Source: an uncultured Pelagibacteraceae bacterium (GTDB lineage: Bacteria > Pseudomonadota > Alphaproteobacteria > Pelagibacterales > Pelagibacteraceae). Taken from it: DNA of 8,553 nucleotides. The DNA lies in assembly GCA_913052435.1 (NCBI GenBank), contig CAJXDV010000037.1, positions 1-8,553 of the forward strand, in the 5' to 3' direction. Under the pieces are notes generated by a model, which had not been told where the DNA came from, searched no databases, and was given only the letters and a program-made list of their open reading frames with translations. Shown in pieces: positions 1 to 6,704 of this stretch (positions within the stretch are counted from its first letter, which is position 1; each line of letters opens with the position of its first letter). Made by a program: the position numbers and the translations under genes.

Positions 1-35
1 ATTATTCCAGCAATTATTTCTTTTTTATTTGTCAT
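1..35 (-). CDS. Partial divergent gene, N-terminus only; possibly a CinA/MoaB-like molybdopterin-binding-domain protein
   Basis: An ATG on the minus strand at 35..33 opens a frame that stays open to the window edge and encodes MTNKKEIIAGI. Only about 11 residues are visible, so the coding call rests on the clean start and on its head-to-head position with sfsA. From memory, many alphaproteobacteria carry a CinA/MoaB-type molybdopterin-binding protein beside sfsA-map. Those proteins begin with a short polar stretch followed by a T/I-A-G-I/L-I/L-I-I-G-N-E-I-L strand, and the visible IIAGI would match its beginning. The product is therefore a context-based guess. The start lies only 22 bases from the sfsA start, and there is no recognisable Shine-Dalgarno sequence. 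Confidence 0.4.
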   Translation of the reverse strand, partial: MTNKKEIIAGI

Positions 36-40
36 TTACA

Positions 41-48
41 AATATAAA
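41..48. promoter_or_regulatory. Candidate overlapping, back-to-back -10 elements between divergent genes
   Basis: The 22 bases between the two divergent start codons (36..57) contain only A, T and one C. On the plus strand TATAAA (43..48) is one base off the TATAAT consensus. On the minus strand TATATT (46..41) also matches five of six positions. No good -35 box sits at the right distance for sfsA: the region about 17 bases upstream is a T-run inside the opposite gene. If these -10 boxes are used, transcripts in both directions would begin within a few bases of the start codons, giving leaderless or near-leaderless mRNAs. In DNA this AT-rich, -10-like hexamers arise easily by chance, so confidence is low. 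Confidence 0.3.
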
Positions 49-57
49 TAAATTATT

Positions 58-744
58 ATGAAATTTACCAGCAGTTTAATTAAAGGCAAATTTATCAAGA
101 GATATAAAAGATTTTTTGTAGATATAGAAGTAAATAATAAAACAGTAATCGCTCACTGTCCAAACACTGGCTCGATGATGGGTTTATTGGATAAAGGCAA
201 TGAAGTCTGGATAACCAAACATAATGATTCTAAACGAAAATTAAAATTTACTTTGGAAATGATCAAATCAAAAAAAAAAATTATTGGTGTAAATACTCAT
301 CGTGCGAACAGAATAGTAGAACATGCTTTAGAAAATAATTTAATAGATGAATTTAAATCGACTAAAATAGTTAAACCAGAATTTAAATACTCTGAAGATA
401 CAAGATTCGATTTTCTATGTGATAAGAAAATATTAGAAGTAAAAAATGTTACTTTAACAAGAGAAGAGGATATTGCTGAATTTCCTGATGCCGTAACAAC
501 AAGAGGTTCGAAACATTTAAAAAAATTAATTGATTCAATCAAAAAAGGATATAAACCATATGTCTTATTTTTAACTCAAATTCAGGGTATAAATAATTTT
601 AGAATAGCTAAAGATATAGATGTTAATTATTTAAAAAATTATATCGAAGCAAAAAAAGCTGGTGTAAATTTTCTTGCATACAGATGCTTGTTAAATTCTA
701 AAGAAATAAAAATTGAAAAAAAAATAAAAATTATAAATGTCTAA
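58..744 (+). CDS. sfsA: SfsA family protein (sugar fermentation stimulation protein homologue)
   Basis: At 228 residues it is close to the usual SfsA length (about 230). Family hallmarks are present in order: HCPNTGSM at residues 33-40, a Lys/Arg-rich first half, VEHAL near 87-91, then RFDF (116-119), LEVKNVTL (126-133), FPDAVT (142-147) and RGSKHL (149-154). The D118, E127, x, K129 arrangement resembles the PD-(D/E)xK nuclease-like core assigned to this family; the family is also reported to bind DNA, but its physiological role is uncertain. No signal peptide is seen, so it should be cytoplasmic. The ATG at 58 follows a short AT-only gap with no Shine-Dalgarno sequence. The gene heads the plus-strand run, and its last 8 bases overlap the start of map. 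It carries an 11-base A-run at 270..280 encoding part of S-K-K-K (71-74). Family identification is firm; the function is not. Confidence 0.93.
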   Translation: MKFTSSLIKGKFIKRYKRFFVDIEVNNKTVIAHCPNTGSMMGLLDKGNEVWITKHNDSKRKLKFTLEMIKSKKKIIGVNTHRANRIVEHALENNLIDEFKSTKIVKPEFKYSEDTRFDFLCDKKILEVKNVTLTREEDIAEFPDAVTTRGSKHLKKLIDSIKKGYKPYVLFLTQIQGINNFRIAKDIDVNYLKNYIEAKKAGVNFLAYRCLLNSKEIKIEKKIKIINV

Positions 745-1510
745 CGATTTTTCAGAAAAATTTGAAAAGATGAGAATTGCAGGAAAACTTGCATCCAAGA
801 CTTTAGATATGCTAACTGATTTTATTAAACCAGGTATATCTACAGATGAAATTGATAAGCTTAGTTATGAGTTTATTAAAGATAATGGTGGTTACTCTGC
901 TCCACTTTATTATAGAGGTTTTAATAAATCTTTATGCACATCTTTAAATCGTGTTGTTTGTCATGGAATTCCTTCTGACAGAATATTAACTGAAAGTGAT
1001 GTGGTCAATGTTGATATAACTACTATTGTTAATGATTACTATGGCGATACAAGCCGAATGTTCTCATTTGGAGATGTTTCAGTTAAAGCAAAAAATTTAA
1101 TTGATACAACTTATGAATCGATGATGAGGGGAATAAAGATTTTAAAACCCGGAATTAGGCTTGGAGACATAGGATTTGAAATAGAATCTTTTGTGGAAGA
1201 AAAAGGTTTTTCAGTTGTAAGAGATTTTTGTGGTCATGGAATAAGCAATGCTTTTCATGAACCTCCCAATATTCTTCATTATGGGGAAAAAAATAATGGA
1301 CTTGAATTAAGTCCTGGTATGACTTTTACAATTGAACCTATGATAAATGAAGGAAAATATGATGTAAAAGTTTTAAATGATGGCTGGACTGCAGTTACAA
1401 AAGATAAATCTTTATCAGCACAATTTGAACATACCATAGGAATTACAGAAGATTCTTATGAAATTTTTACAGAATCTGTTAAAGGTTATAGAAAGCCCCC
1501 GTATAATTAA
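737..1510 (+). CDS. map: Methionine aminopeptidase, type I
   Basis: This cytosolic metallopeptidase removes the initiator methionine from nascent proteins. The five metal ligands of the pita-bread fold are all recognisable: D93 (NVDIT), D104 (YYGDTSRMF), H167 (FCGHGI), E200 (FTIEPM) and E231 (AQFEHT). The substrate-side histidines H76 (VCHGIP) and H174 (FHEPPN) are also present. At 257 residues with no N-terminal SH3-binding or zinc-finger extension, it is a compact bacterial type Ia enzyme like that of E. coli. The ATG at 737 overlaps the end of sfsA by 8 bases. Its TAA (1508..1510) shares its final A with the purB ATG, making a TAATG junction. There is no clear Shine-Dalgarno sequence in the A-rich upstream stretch. 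In many alphaproteobacteria sfsA and map are also adjacent; here the run continues straight into purine genes. Confidence 0.97.
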   Translation: MSNDFSEKFEKMRIAGKLASKTLDMLTDFIKPGISTDEIDKLSYEFIKDNGGYSAPLYYRGFNKSLCTSLNRVVCHGIPSDRILTESDVVNVDITTIVNDYYGDTSRMFSFGDVSVKAKNLIDTTYESMMRGIKILKPGIRLGDIGFEIESFVEEKGFSVVRDFCGHGISNAFHEPPNILHYGEKNNGLELSPGMTFTIEPMINEGKYDVKVLNDGWTAVTKDKSLSAQFEHTIGITEDSYEIFTESVKGYRKPPYN

Positions 1511-2802
1511 TGATATCTCGTTATTCTAGAAAGCAACTTGTTCAAATTTGGTCAGAAGAAAATAAATATAAAATTTGGTTAGATGTTGAAATTGCTGCAG
1601 CAGAAGCAATGGAAAAATATAAAATTATTCCAAAAGGAGTTTCTTCCAGAATAAGAAAAAAAGGGAGAATTAAAGTTAAAAGAATTCATGATATTGAAGC
1701 TAAGGTAAAACACGATGTTATTGCTTTCCTGACCTCAATTACCGAACAGACAGGAATTAAAGCTAGATATTTACATCAAGGAATGACCTCTTCGGATATA
1801 TTAGATACAAGTTTGAATATTCAATTAGTTCAATCAGGAAATGTATTACTTAAAGACATAGACAAAATTTTATCAGTTTTAAAAAGACAGGCTAAAAAAT
1901 ATAAATTAACTCCTTGCATAGGCAGAAGTCACGGTATTCATGCTGAACCTTTAACTTTTGGATTAAAACTAGCTTCATTTTATGAAGAATTTAAAAGAAA
2001 TAAAAAGAGACTTAAGGATGCAATAGATAACGTATCAACTTGTGCAATTTCTGGAGCTGTTGGAACTTTTGCTAATATAAATCCTAAAATTGAAGTTTAT
2101 GTAGCAAAAAAACTAAAATTAAAACCTGAACCAATTTCAACACAGATTATTCCAAGAGATAGACACGCGCACTATTTCTCTATATTGGGCATTATTGCTG
2201 GATCGGTTGAAAGAGTAGCAACAGAAATCAGACATCTTCAAAGATCAGAAGTTAATGAATTGCAAGAATATTTTTCTAAGTATCAAAAAGGATCTTCTGC
2301 AATGCCACACAAAAAAAATCCAATTTTAAGTGAAAATCTAACTGGACTTGCAAGAATGGTTAGAAGCTATGTGATTCCTGCCTTAGAAAATATTGCCTTA
2401 TGGCATGAAAGAGACATTTCGCACTCTAGCGTTGAAAGAAACATTGGACCTGATGCAAATATTACTTTGGATTTTGCTTTAATAAGATTAGCAAGCATAT
2501 TAGACAAAATGATTATCTACCCAAAAAGAATGATGAAAAATTTAAATATCACTAAAGGATTGATATTTTCTCAGGAAATGATGTTGGAACTAACAAAAAC
2601 TGGTATTTCAAGAGAAAAGGCATATAAAATTCTTCAATTTCATACCAAAGAAAGTTATGCAAAAAATATTGATTTAATAAATTTGATAAAAAAAGATAAA
2701 TTTATAACAAACAAAATTTCATTAAAAAAAATTGATAGCATTTTTAAATACTCTAAACACTTTAAAAATGTAAACTACATATTTAAAAGAGTATTTAATT
2801 AA
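1510..2802 (+). CDS. purB: Adenylosuccinate lyase
   Basis: The enzyme catalyses two fumarate-releasing steps: SAICAR to AICAR in IMP synthesis, and adenylosuccinate to AMP. At 430 residues it has the length of Bacillus-type PurB. It belongs to the fumarase/aspartase superfamily and carries the signature GSSAMPHKKNP at 261-271, where the flexible loop serine acts as catalytic base. The catalytic histidines fall at the B. subtilis positions: H68 (KVKHDV), H89 (YLHQGMTSSD) and H141 (GRSHGIHAEP). The substrate-contact segment WHERDISHSSVERN follows near 298-311. The start MISRYSRKQLVQIW is the usual family N-terminus. It starts inside the map stop (TAATG) and ends in a second TAATG with purC, with no Shine-Dalgarno sequence, so coupled translation is likely. 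The C-terminal part (about 375-430) is strongly Lys/Ile/Asn-rich, as expected for this composition. Confidence 0.97.
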   Translation: MISRYSRKQLVQIWSEENKYKIWLDVEIAAAEAMEKYKIIPKGVSSRIRKKGRIKVKRIHDIEAKVKHDVIAFLTSITEQTGIKARYLHQGMTSSDILDTSLNIQLVQSGNVLLKDIDKILSVLKRQAKKYKLTPCIGRSHGIHAEPLTFGLKLASFYEEFKRNKKRLKDAIDNVSTCAISGAVGTFANINPKIEVYVAKKLKLKPEPISTQIIPRDRHAHYFSILGIIAGSVERVATEIRHLQRSEVNELQEYFSKYQKGSSAMPHKKNPILSENLTGLARMVRSYVIPALENIALWHERDISHSSVERNIGPDANITLDFALIRLASILDKMIIYPKRMMKNLNITKGLIFSQEMMLELTKTGISREKAYKILQFHTKESYAKNIDLINLIKKDKFITNKISLKKIDSIFKYSKHFKNVNYIFKRVFN

Positions 2803-3587
2803 TGAAAAAGGGTAAAAAAATATACGAGGGAAAAGCAAAAATCATTTTTGCAACTGAAGATAAAAATTTAGCAATCCAACATTTTAAAGATGATGCTACA
2901 GCTTACAATAATCAGAAAAAAGATATTATTGAAGGAAAAGGAATATTAAATAACAGAATATCTGAACACATTCTTTCAAATTTGAAACAAATAGGAATTA
3001 AAAATCATCTCGTAAAAAGAATTAACATGAGAGAACAATTAGTTAAACTAGTTGAAATTATTCCAATTGAATTTGTTGTAAGAAATATAGCTTCAGGCTC
3101 ATTAACTAAAAGACTTGGTATAGAAGATGGTACTGTTTTAGAATACCCATTAATTGAATACTGTTTAAAAAATGATGAGTTAGGAGATCCGATAGTTAGC
3201 CGAGAACATATATTGGCTTTTAAATGGATGAATATTTTAGAACTAGATTGGATTAATGAAGAAGTTAAAAGAATAAATGACTTTTTACAAGGAATGTTTA
3301 GAGGTGTCGGTATAAAATTAGTAGATTTTAAAGTGGAATTTGGAAGATCGCAAATCAATGAAAAAAATGAAATTATTTTAGCTGACGAAATAAGTCCAGA
3401 TACTTGTAGATTGTGGGATGCTAACACTGATAAAAAATTGGATAAAGATAGATTTAGAAAAGATCTTGGAAATTTAATTGAAGCTTATCAGGAAATTGCT
3501 AGAAGGTTGGATATTCTTCATGAGCAAACTAATATTAGACCTTTAAAATTTACAAAACCAAAAGCAGTAAAAATCAAAAAAAAATAA
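2802..3587 (+). CDS. purC: Phosphoribosylaminoimidazole-succinocarboxamide synthase (SAICAR synthetase)
   Basis: The enzyme joins aspartate to CAIR with ATP to give SAICAR, which PurB from the preceding gene then cleaves. It has 261 residues, slightly longer than the usual bacterial 235-255 because of a basic C-terminal tail ending in KKK. Both family signatures are visible: the nucleotide-loop start YEGKAK (8-13) with KDDATA (29-34), then P-I-E-F-V-V-R-N-I-A-S-G-S (88-100), and LVDFKVEFG (173-181). The metal/substrate segment LADEISPDTCRLWD is at 193-206. The start codon shares a base with the purB stop. The last codons form a run of nine A residues (3576..3584) directly before the TAA, whose final A begins the purS ATG. 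In some other alphaproteobacteria I recall a small DUF1476 gene between purB and purC; none is present here. Confidence 0.97.
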   Translation: MKKGKKIYEGKAKIIFATEDKNLAIQHFKDDATAYNNQKKDIIEGKGILNNRISEHILSNLKQIGIKNHLVKRINMREQLVKLVEIIPIEFVVRNIASGSLTKRLGIEDGTVLEYPLIEYCLKNDELGDPIVSREHILAFKWMNILELDWINEEVKRINDFLQGMFRGVGIKLVDFKVEFGRSQINEKNEIILADEISPDTCRLWDANTDKKLDKDRFRKDLGNLIEAYQEIARRLDILHEQTNIRPLKFTKPKAVKIKKK

Positions 3588-3820
3588 TGAAAGTAAAAGT
3601 AATAGTTACTTTAAAAAATGGCGTTTTGGATCCACAAGGTAAAGCTATACAACAAACTCTAAATGGGATGAATTATTGTAATATTGATAAAGTAAGACAA
3701 GGAAAATATTTTGATATTGAAATTAACGAGATAGATGAAAATAAAGCAAAATCTCAAGTTGAAGAAATGTGTAAAAAACTTTTAGCTAATTTAGTTATAG
3801 AAGACTACAAAATTATTTAA
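3587..3820 (+). CDS. purS: FGAM synthetase subunit PurS
   Basis: This small structural subunit bridges PurQ and PurL in the multi-chain phosphoribosylformylglycinamidine synthetase and helps channel ammonia between them. At 77 residues it has the standard length (about 80). Recognisable features are the N-terminal strand KVKVIVTLKNGVLDPQGKAI (2-21), the V-R-Q-G-K-Y-F-D-I-E motif near 36-45, and the helix E-M-C-K-K-L-L-A-N-L-V-I-E-D-Y at the end. It begins in the TAATG junction with purC and lies 8 bases before purQ, consistent with stoichiometric synthesis of the complex. Its presence, with separate purQ and a 730-residue PurL, shows the small-PurL type of enzyme and not the single-chain gammaproteobacterial form. 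Confidence 0.95.
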   Translation: MKVKVIVTLKNGVLDPQGKAIQQTLNGMNYCNIDKVRQGKYFDIEINEIDENKAKSQVEEMCKKLLANLVIEDYKII

Positions 3821-3828
3821 TTTAATCA

Positions 3829-4509
3829 ATGAAATCAACTGTCATAATTTTTCCTGGATCTAATTGTGATAGAGATGTGGATGTTGCTCTAAAAAAATTT
3901 GGTTTTAAAAATCAAATGGTTTGGCACAATGATTGTTCGATTCCAAAAAGTGATTTAATAGTTCTGCCTGGTGGATTTTCATATGGTGATTATCTTAGAT
4001 GTGGAAGTATAGCAGGCAAATCAAAAATTATTAATTCGGTAATTGATTTTGCTAATTCAGGTGGTTTGGTATTAGGGATTTGTAATGGTTTTCAAATTCT
4101 TACAGAAACAAATTTATTACCAGGCATACTTCAGCATAATAAATACTTAAATTTTATATGCAAAAATGTTTTTGTTAAAATTAATAATAAAGAAAACAAG
4201 TTTTTTAAAAATATTAAAAAAAATATCTTAGAGTTTCATATAGCGCATAATGAAGGAAATTATTTTTGTTCTGAGAATGAATTAAAGTCAATAGAAGATA
4301 ATAATCAAATAGCTGTTACTTATTGTAATCATGAAGGGTCTGAAAATGAAGAATATAATCCAAATGGTTCAGTTAAAAACATTGCAGGAATTTTTAACAT
4401 AAAAAAAAATATTTTAGGAATGATGCCGCATCCAGAGAGAATGATCGACTCGTATCTTTCAGGTGAAGATGGTTCTTTGTTCTTTGAAAATTTATTAGAA
4501 AATTTTTAA
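3829..4509 (+). CDS. purQ: FGAM synthetase glutaminase subunit PurQ
   Basis: This class I glutamine amidotransferase subunit hydrolyses glutamine and feeds ammonia to PurL. It has 226 residues, normal for PurQ. The nucleophile elbow GICNGFQ places the catalytic cysteine at C85. The oxyanion-side segment LPGGFSYGDYLRCGSIA is at 46-62, and the catalytic His/Glu pair is H201/E203 in MMPHPER. The N-terminal FPGSNCDRD (8-16) is typical of the family. No membrane segment or signal is seen. It is separated from purS by only TTTAATCA and from purL by two bases, so its stop and the next start read TAATAATG. No Shine-Dalgarno sequence precedes it. The last codons before the stop (A AAT TTT) form a candidate -1 slippery heptamer. 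Confidence 0.97.
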   Translation: MKSTVIIFPGSNCDRDVDVALKKFGFKNQMVWHNDCSIPKSDLIVLPGGFSYGDYLRCGSIAGKSKIINSVIDFANSGGLVLGICNGFQILTETNLLPGILQHNKYLNFICKNVFVKINNKENKFFKNIKKNILEFHIAHNEGNYFCSENELKSIEDNNQIAVTYCNHEGSENEEYNPNGSVKNIAGIFNIKKNILGMMPHPERMIDSYLSGEDGSLFFENLLENF

Positions 4510-4511
4510 TA

Positions 4512-6704
4512 ATGGAAGTTAATGAAATAATTGCAATAGAACATGGCCTGAAAAAAGATGAATTTAAAAAAATATGCGATCTATTAAAAAGAGTTCCAAA
4601 TATTATAGAACTGGCAATTTTTTCAGCAATGTGGAACGAACATTGTTCATATAAATCATCAAAAAAACATTTAAAAAAACTTAACACTAAAGGGAAAAAT
4701 GTAATTCAAGGACCAGGTGAAAACGCAGGTGTTATTGATATTGGTGATAACGATGCGATAGTATTTAAAATAGAAAGTCATAACCATCCTTCTTTTATTG
4801 AACCTTATCAAGGTGCAGCAACTGGTGTTGGAGGTATCTTGCGTGATATATTTACTATGGGTGCTCGACCTATAGCAAATTTAAATTCAATTCATTTTGG
4901 TTCTCCTCAACATAAGAAAACAAAAAATTTATTAAGAGGTGTTGTCAAAGGTATTGGCGGTTATGGAAACTGTATTGGAGTGCCAACAATTGCGGGACAA
5001 ACTACTTTTGATGAATCTTATAATGGTAACATTTTGGTTAATGCGATGACACTAGGTTTGGTAAATAAAAACAAAATATTTTATTCAAAAGCTGCTGGAT
5101 TAGATAAGCCTGTCATTTATGTTGGCTCAAAAACTGGAAGAGATGGAATTCATGGAGCTAGTATGGCCTCTGCAATATTCGATGATAGAATCGAAGAAAA
5201 AAAACCAACGGTTCAAGTTGGTGATCCATTTACAGAAAAATTATTACTTGAAGCTTGTTTAGAATTAATGGCTGACAAATCAATTATAGCTATTCAGGAT
5301 ATGGGTGCCGCAGGATTAACCTCTTCAAGTGTTGAAATGGCATCCAAAGGTAAGTTAGGTATTGAACTGAATCTTAGTAAAATACCTTGTAGAGAAGAAA
5401 AAATGACACCATATGAAATTATGCTTTCCGAAAGTCAAGAACGTATGCTTATTGTTTTAGAAAGTGGTAAAGAAAAAAAAGCAAAAAAAATATTCGATAA
5501 ATGGAATTTAGATTTTGCTGTTATTGGTAAAACTACAAATACACAAAAAATAGAGTTGTTTTTTGAAAATAAAAAAGTAGCAGAAATTCCAATCAACCTA
5601 CTTGCTGAAAATGCTCCTATTTATGATAGAAAATGGAAAAAAACTAAACTTCCACAAAAATTAAAATTAGAAAAAAATTTATTCAAATCGTTAAATTTAA
5701 CTGATTGTTTGAAAAAAATTCTAGCTAGTCCAAATATTTCGGATAAACAATGGATATGGGATCAATATGATCATACCGTAATGGGAGATACTATTCAAAA
5801 ACCTGGGGGTGATGCAGGTGTAGTAAGAGTTCATGGAAGTAAAAAAGCAGTTGCCTCTACAGTAGATTCATCAGCCTCATATTGTTATGCTCATCCTTTA
5901 ACAGGTGGAAAACAAGTTGTGTGTGAAAGCTGGAGAAACTTAATCTCTGTTGGAGCAAAACCTGCTGCTATAACTAATTGTCTTAATTTTGGTAACCCTG
6001 AAAATGAAAAAAATATGGGTGAATTTGTAGAGTGCGTTGAAGGTATTACTGAAGCCAGTAAATTTTTAAATTTTCCTGTCGTTTCTGGGAATGTATCATT
6101 TTATAATGAAACAAAAGGCAAAGGAATAAAACCAACTCCAGTAATTGGTGGTGTGGGAGTATTAAGTGACTACAAACAAATTTTATCTATGAATTTAAAA
6201 AATATAGGAAATTTAGTTTTAGTTATTGGTAAAACAGAAGGACACCTTGAACAAAGTATTTTTGCTAAAGAAATACTTTCTGAAAAAAAAGGTCCTCCAC
6301 CAGAAATTAATTTTTTTAATGAAAAAAACAATGGTGAAACTATTTTAAAATTAATTGAAAAAAATTTAATTGTATCTTGTCACGATATATCTTTGGGAGG
6401 AATTCTCACTTCTGTCTCTAAAATGTGTATTAAAGGCAAAAAAGGAATTAGAATTAATCCCTTAAAAAGTTTAATTAATAAATTTCAGTATTTTTTTGGA
6501 GAGGATCAAGGACGTTATATAATTGAATTAAATAAAAAAAATTTTGATTCGGTAAAAAAAATACTCGATCAAAATTCAGTTTATTTTGATAATTTAGGCA
6601 TAGTAAATGATAATAAAATTATATTTAATAATGATATTAATTTAACTGTTGACGAACTTAAAAATGTAAATAAAACATGGCTTAAAAGATATATGGATCA
6701 CTAA
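4512..6704 (+). CDS. purL: FGAM synthetase large subunit PurL (small-PurL type)
   Basis: The ATP-dependent synthetase subunit converts FGAR plus PurQ-derived ammonia to FGAM. Its 730 residues match the small PurL of PurSQL systems (about 720-740), and it lacks the C-terminal glutaminase domain of the E. coli enzyme. Visible motifs are MWNEHCSYKSSK (40-51, with the conserved H44), the active-site segment KIESHNHPS (86-94) and QGAATGVGGILRD (100-112). A conserved DMGAAGLTSSSVEM follows. The second AIRS-like repeat begins around YDHTVMGDTIQ and GGDAGVVRV (roughly 417-440) and continues with SCHDISLGG near the C-terminus. The duplicated PurM-like fold is therefore complete. It starts two bases after the purQ stop and ends in a TAATG junction with bolA. 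Several 7-8 base A-runs occur, but the frame is intact. Confidence 0.97.
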   Translation: MEVNEIIAIEHGLKKDEFKKICDLLKRVPNIIELAIFSAMWNEHCSYKSSKKHLKKLNTKGKNVIQGPGENAGVIDIGDNDAIVFKIESHNHPSFIEPYQGAATGVGGILRDIFTMGARPIANLNSIHFGSPQHKKTKNLLRGVVKGIGGYGNCIGVPTIAGQTTFDESYNGNILVNAMTLGLVNKNKIFYSKAAGLDKPVIYVGSKTGRDGIHGASMASAIFDDRIEEKKPTVQVGDPFTEKLLLEACLELMADKSIIAIQDMGAAGLTSSSVEMASKGKLGIELNLSKIPCREEKMTPYEIMLSESQERMLIVLESGKEKKAKKIFDKWNLDFAVIGKTTNTQKIELFFENKKVAEIPINLLAENAPIYDRKWKKTKLPQKLKLEKNLFKSLNLTDCLKKILASPNISDKQWIWDQYDHTVMGDTIQKPGGDAGVVRVHGSKKAVASTVDSSASYCYAHPLTGGKQVVCESWRNLISVGAKPAAITNCLNFGNPENEKNMGEFVECVEGITEASKFLNFPVVSGNVSFYNETKGKGIKPTPVIGGVGVLSDYKQILSMNLKNIGNLVLVIGKTEGHLEQSIFAKEILSEKKGPPPEINFFNEKNNGETILKLIEKNLIVSCHDISLGGILTSVSKMCIKGKKGIRINPLKSLINKFQYFFGEDQGRYIIELNKKNFDSVKKILDQNSVYFDNLGIVNDNKIIFNNDINLTVDELKNVNKTWLKRYMDH

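Noticed and set aside
1..57. Purine, glycine or other riboswitch ahead of the plus-strand run
   Set aside because: The non-coding gap before sfsA is only 22 bases and has no G-C pairs to build an aptamer; no other gap in the run exceeds 8 bases.
29..59. TTGTCA (29..34) with TATTAT (54..59) as a sigma70 promoter for sfsA
   Set aside because: The spacer would be 19 bases and the -10 box would overlap the sfsA ATG, so the transcript would start inside the gene. The TATAAA at 43..48 is more plausible.
297..542. 81-codon minus-strand open frame inside sfsA
   Set aside because: It lies wholly antisense to sfsA, which has family motifs throughout; the product has no recognisable features and reflects low stop frequency on the complement.
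1496..1512. C5 run near the map stop as a frameshift site fusing Map and PurB
   Set aside because: In the -1 frame a TAA at 1504..1506 lies between the C-run and the purB ATG, so a slip there cannot give a fusion.
3005..3427. 140-codon minus-strand open frame inside purC
   Set aside because: It is antisense to conserved PurC signatures. The Ser/Ile/Leu-rich translation is what the complement of this coding sequence gives; no start signal or homology pattern is seen.
3818..3831. Frameshift fusion of PurS and PurQ
   Set aside because: The -1 frame meets TAA at 3823..3825 before the purQ ATG, so no in-frame fusion is possible. It serves as an internal contrast to purC/purS and purQ/purL.
4394..4687. 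97-codon minus-strand open frame across the purQ/purL junction
   Set aside because: It is antisense to the PurQ active-site end and the PurL N-terminus, both strongly conserved; its Phe/Ser-rich product has no identifiable domain.
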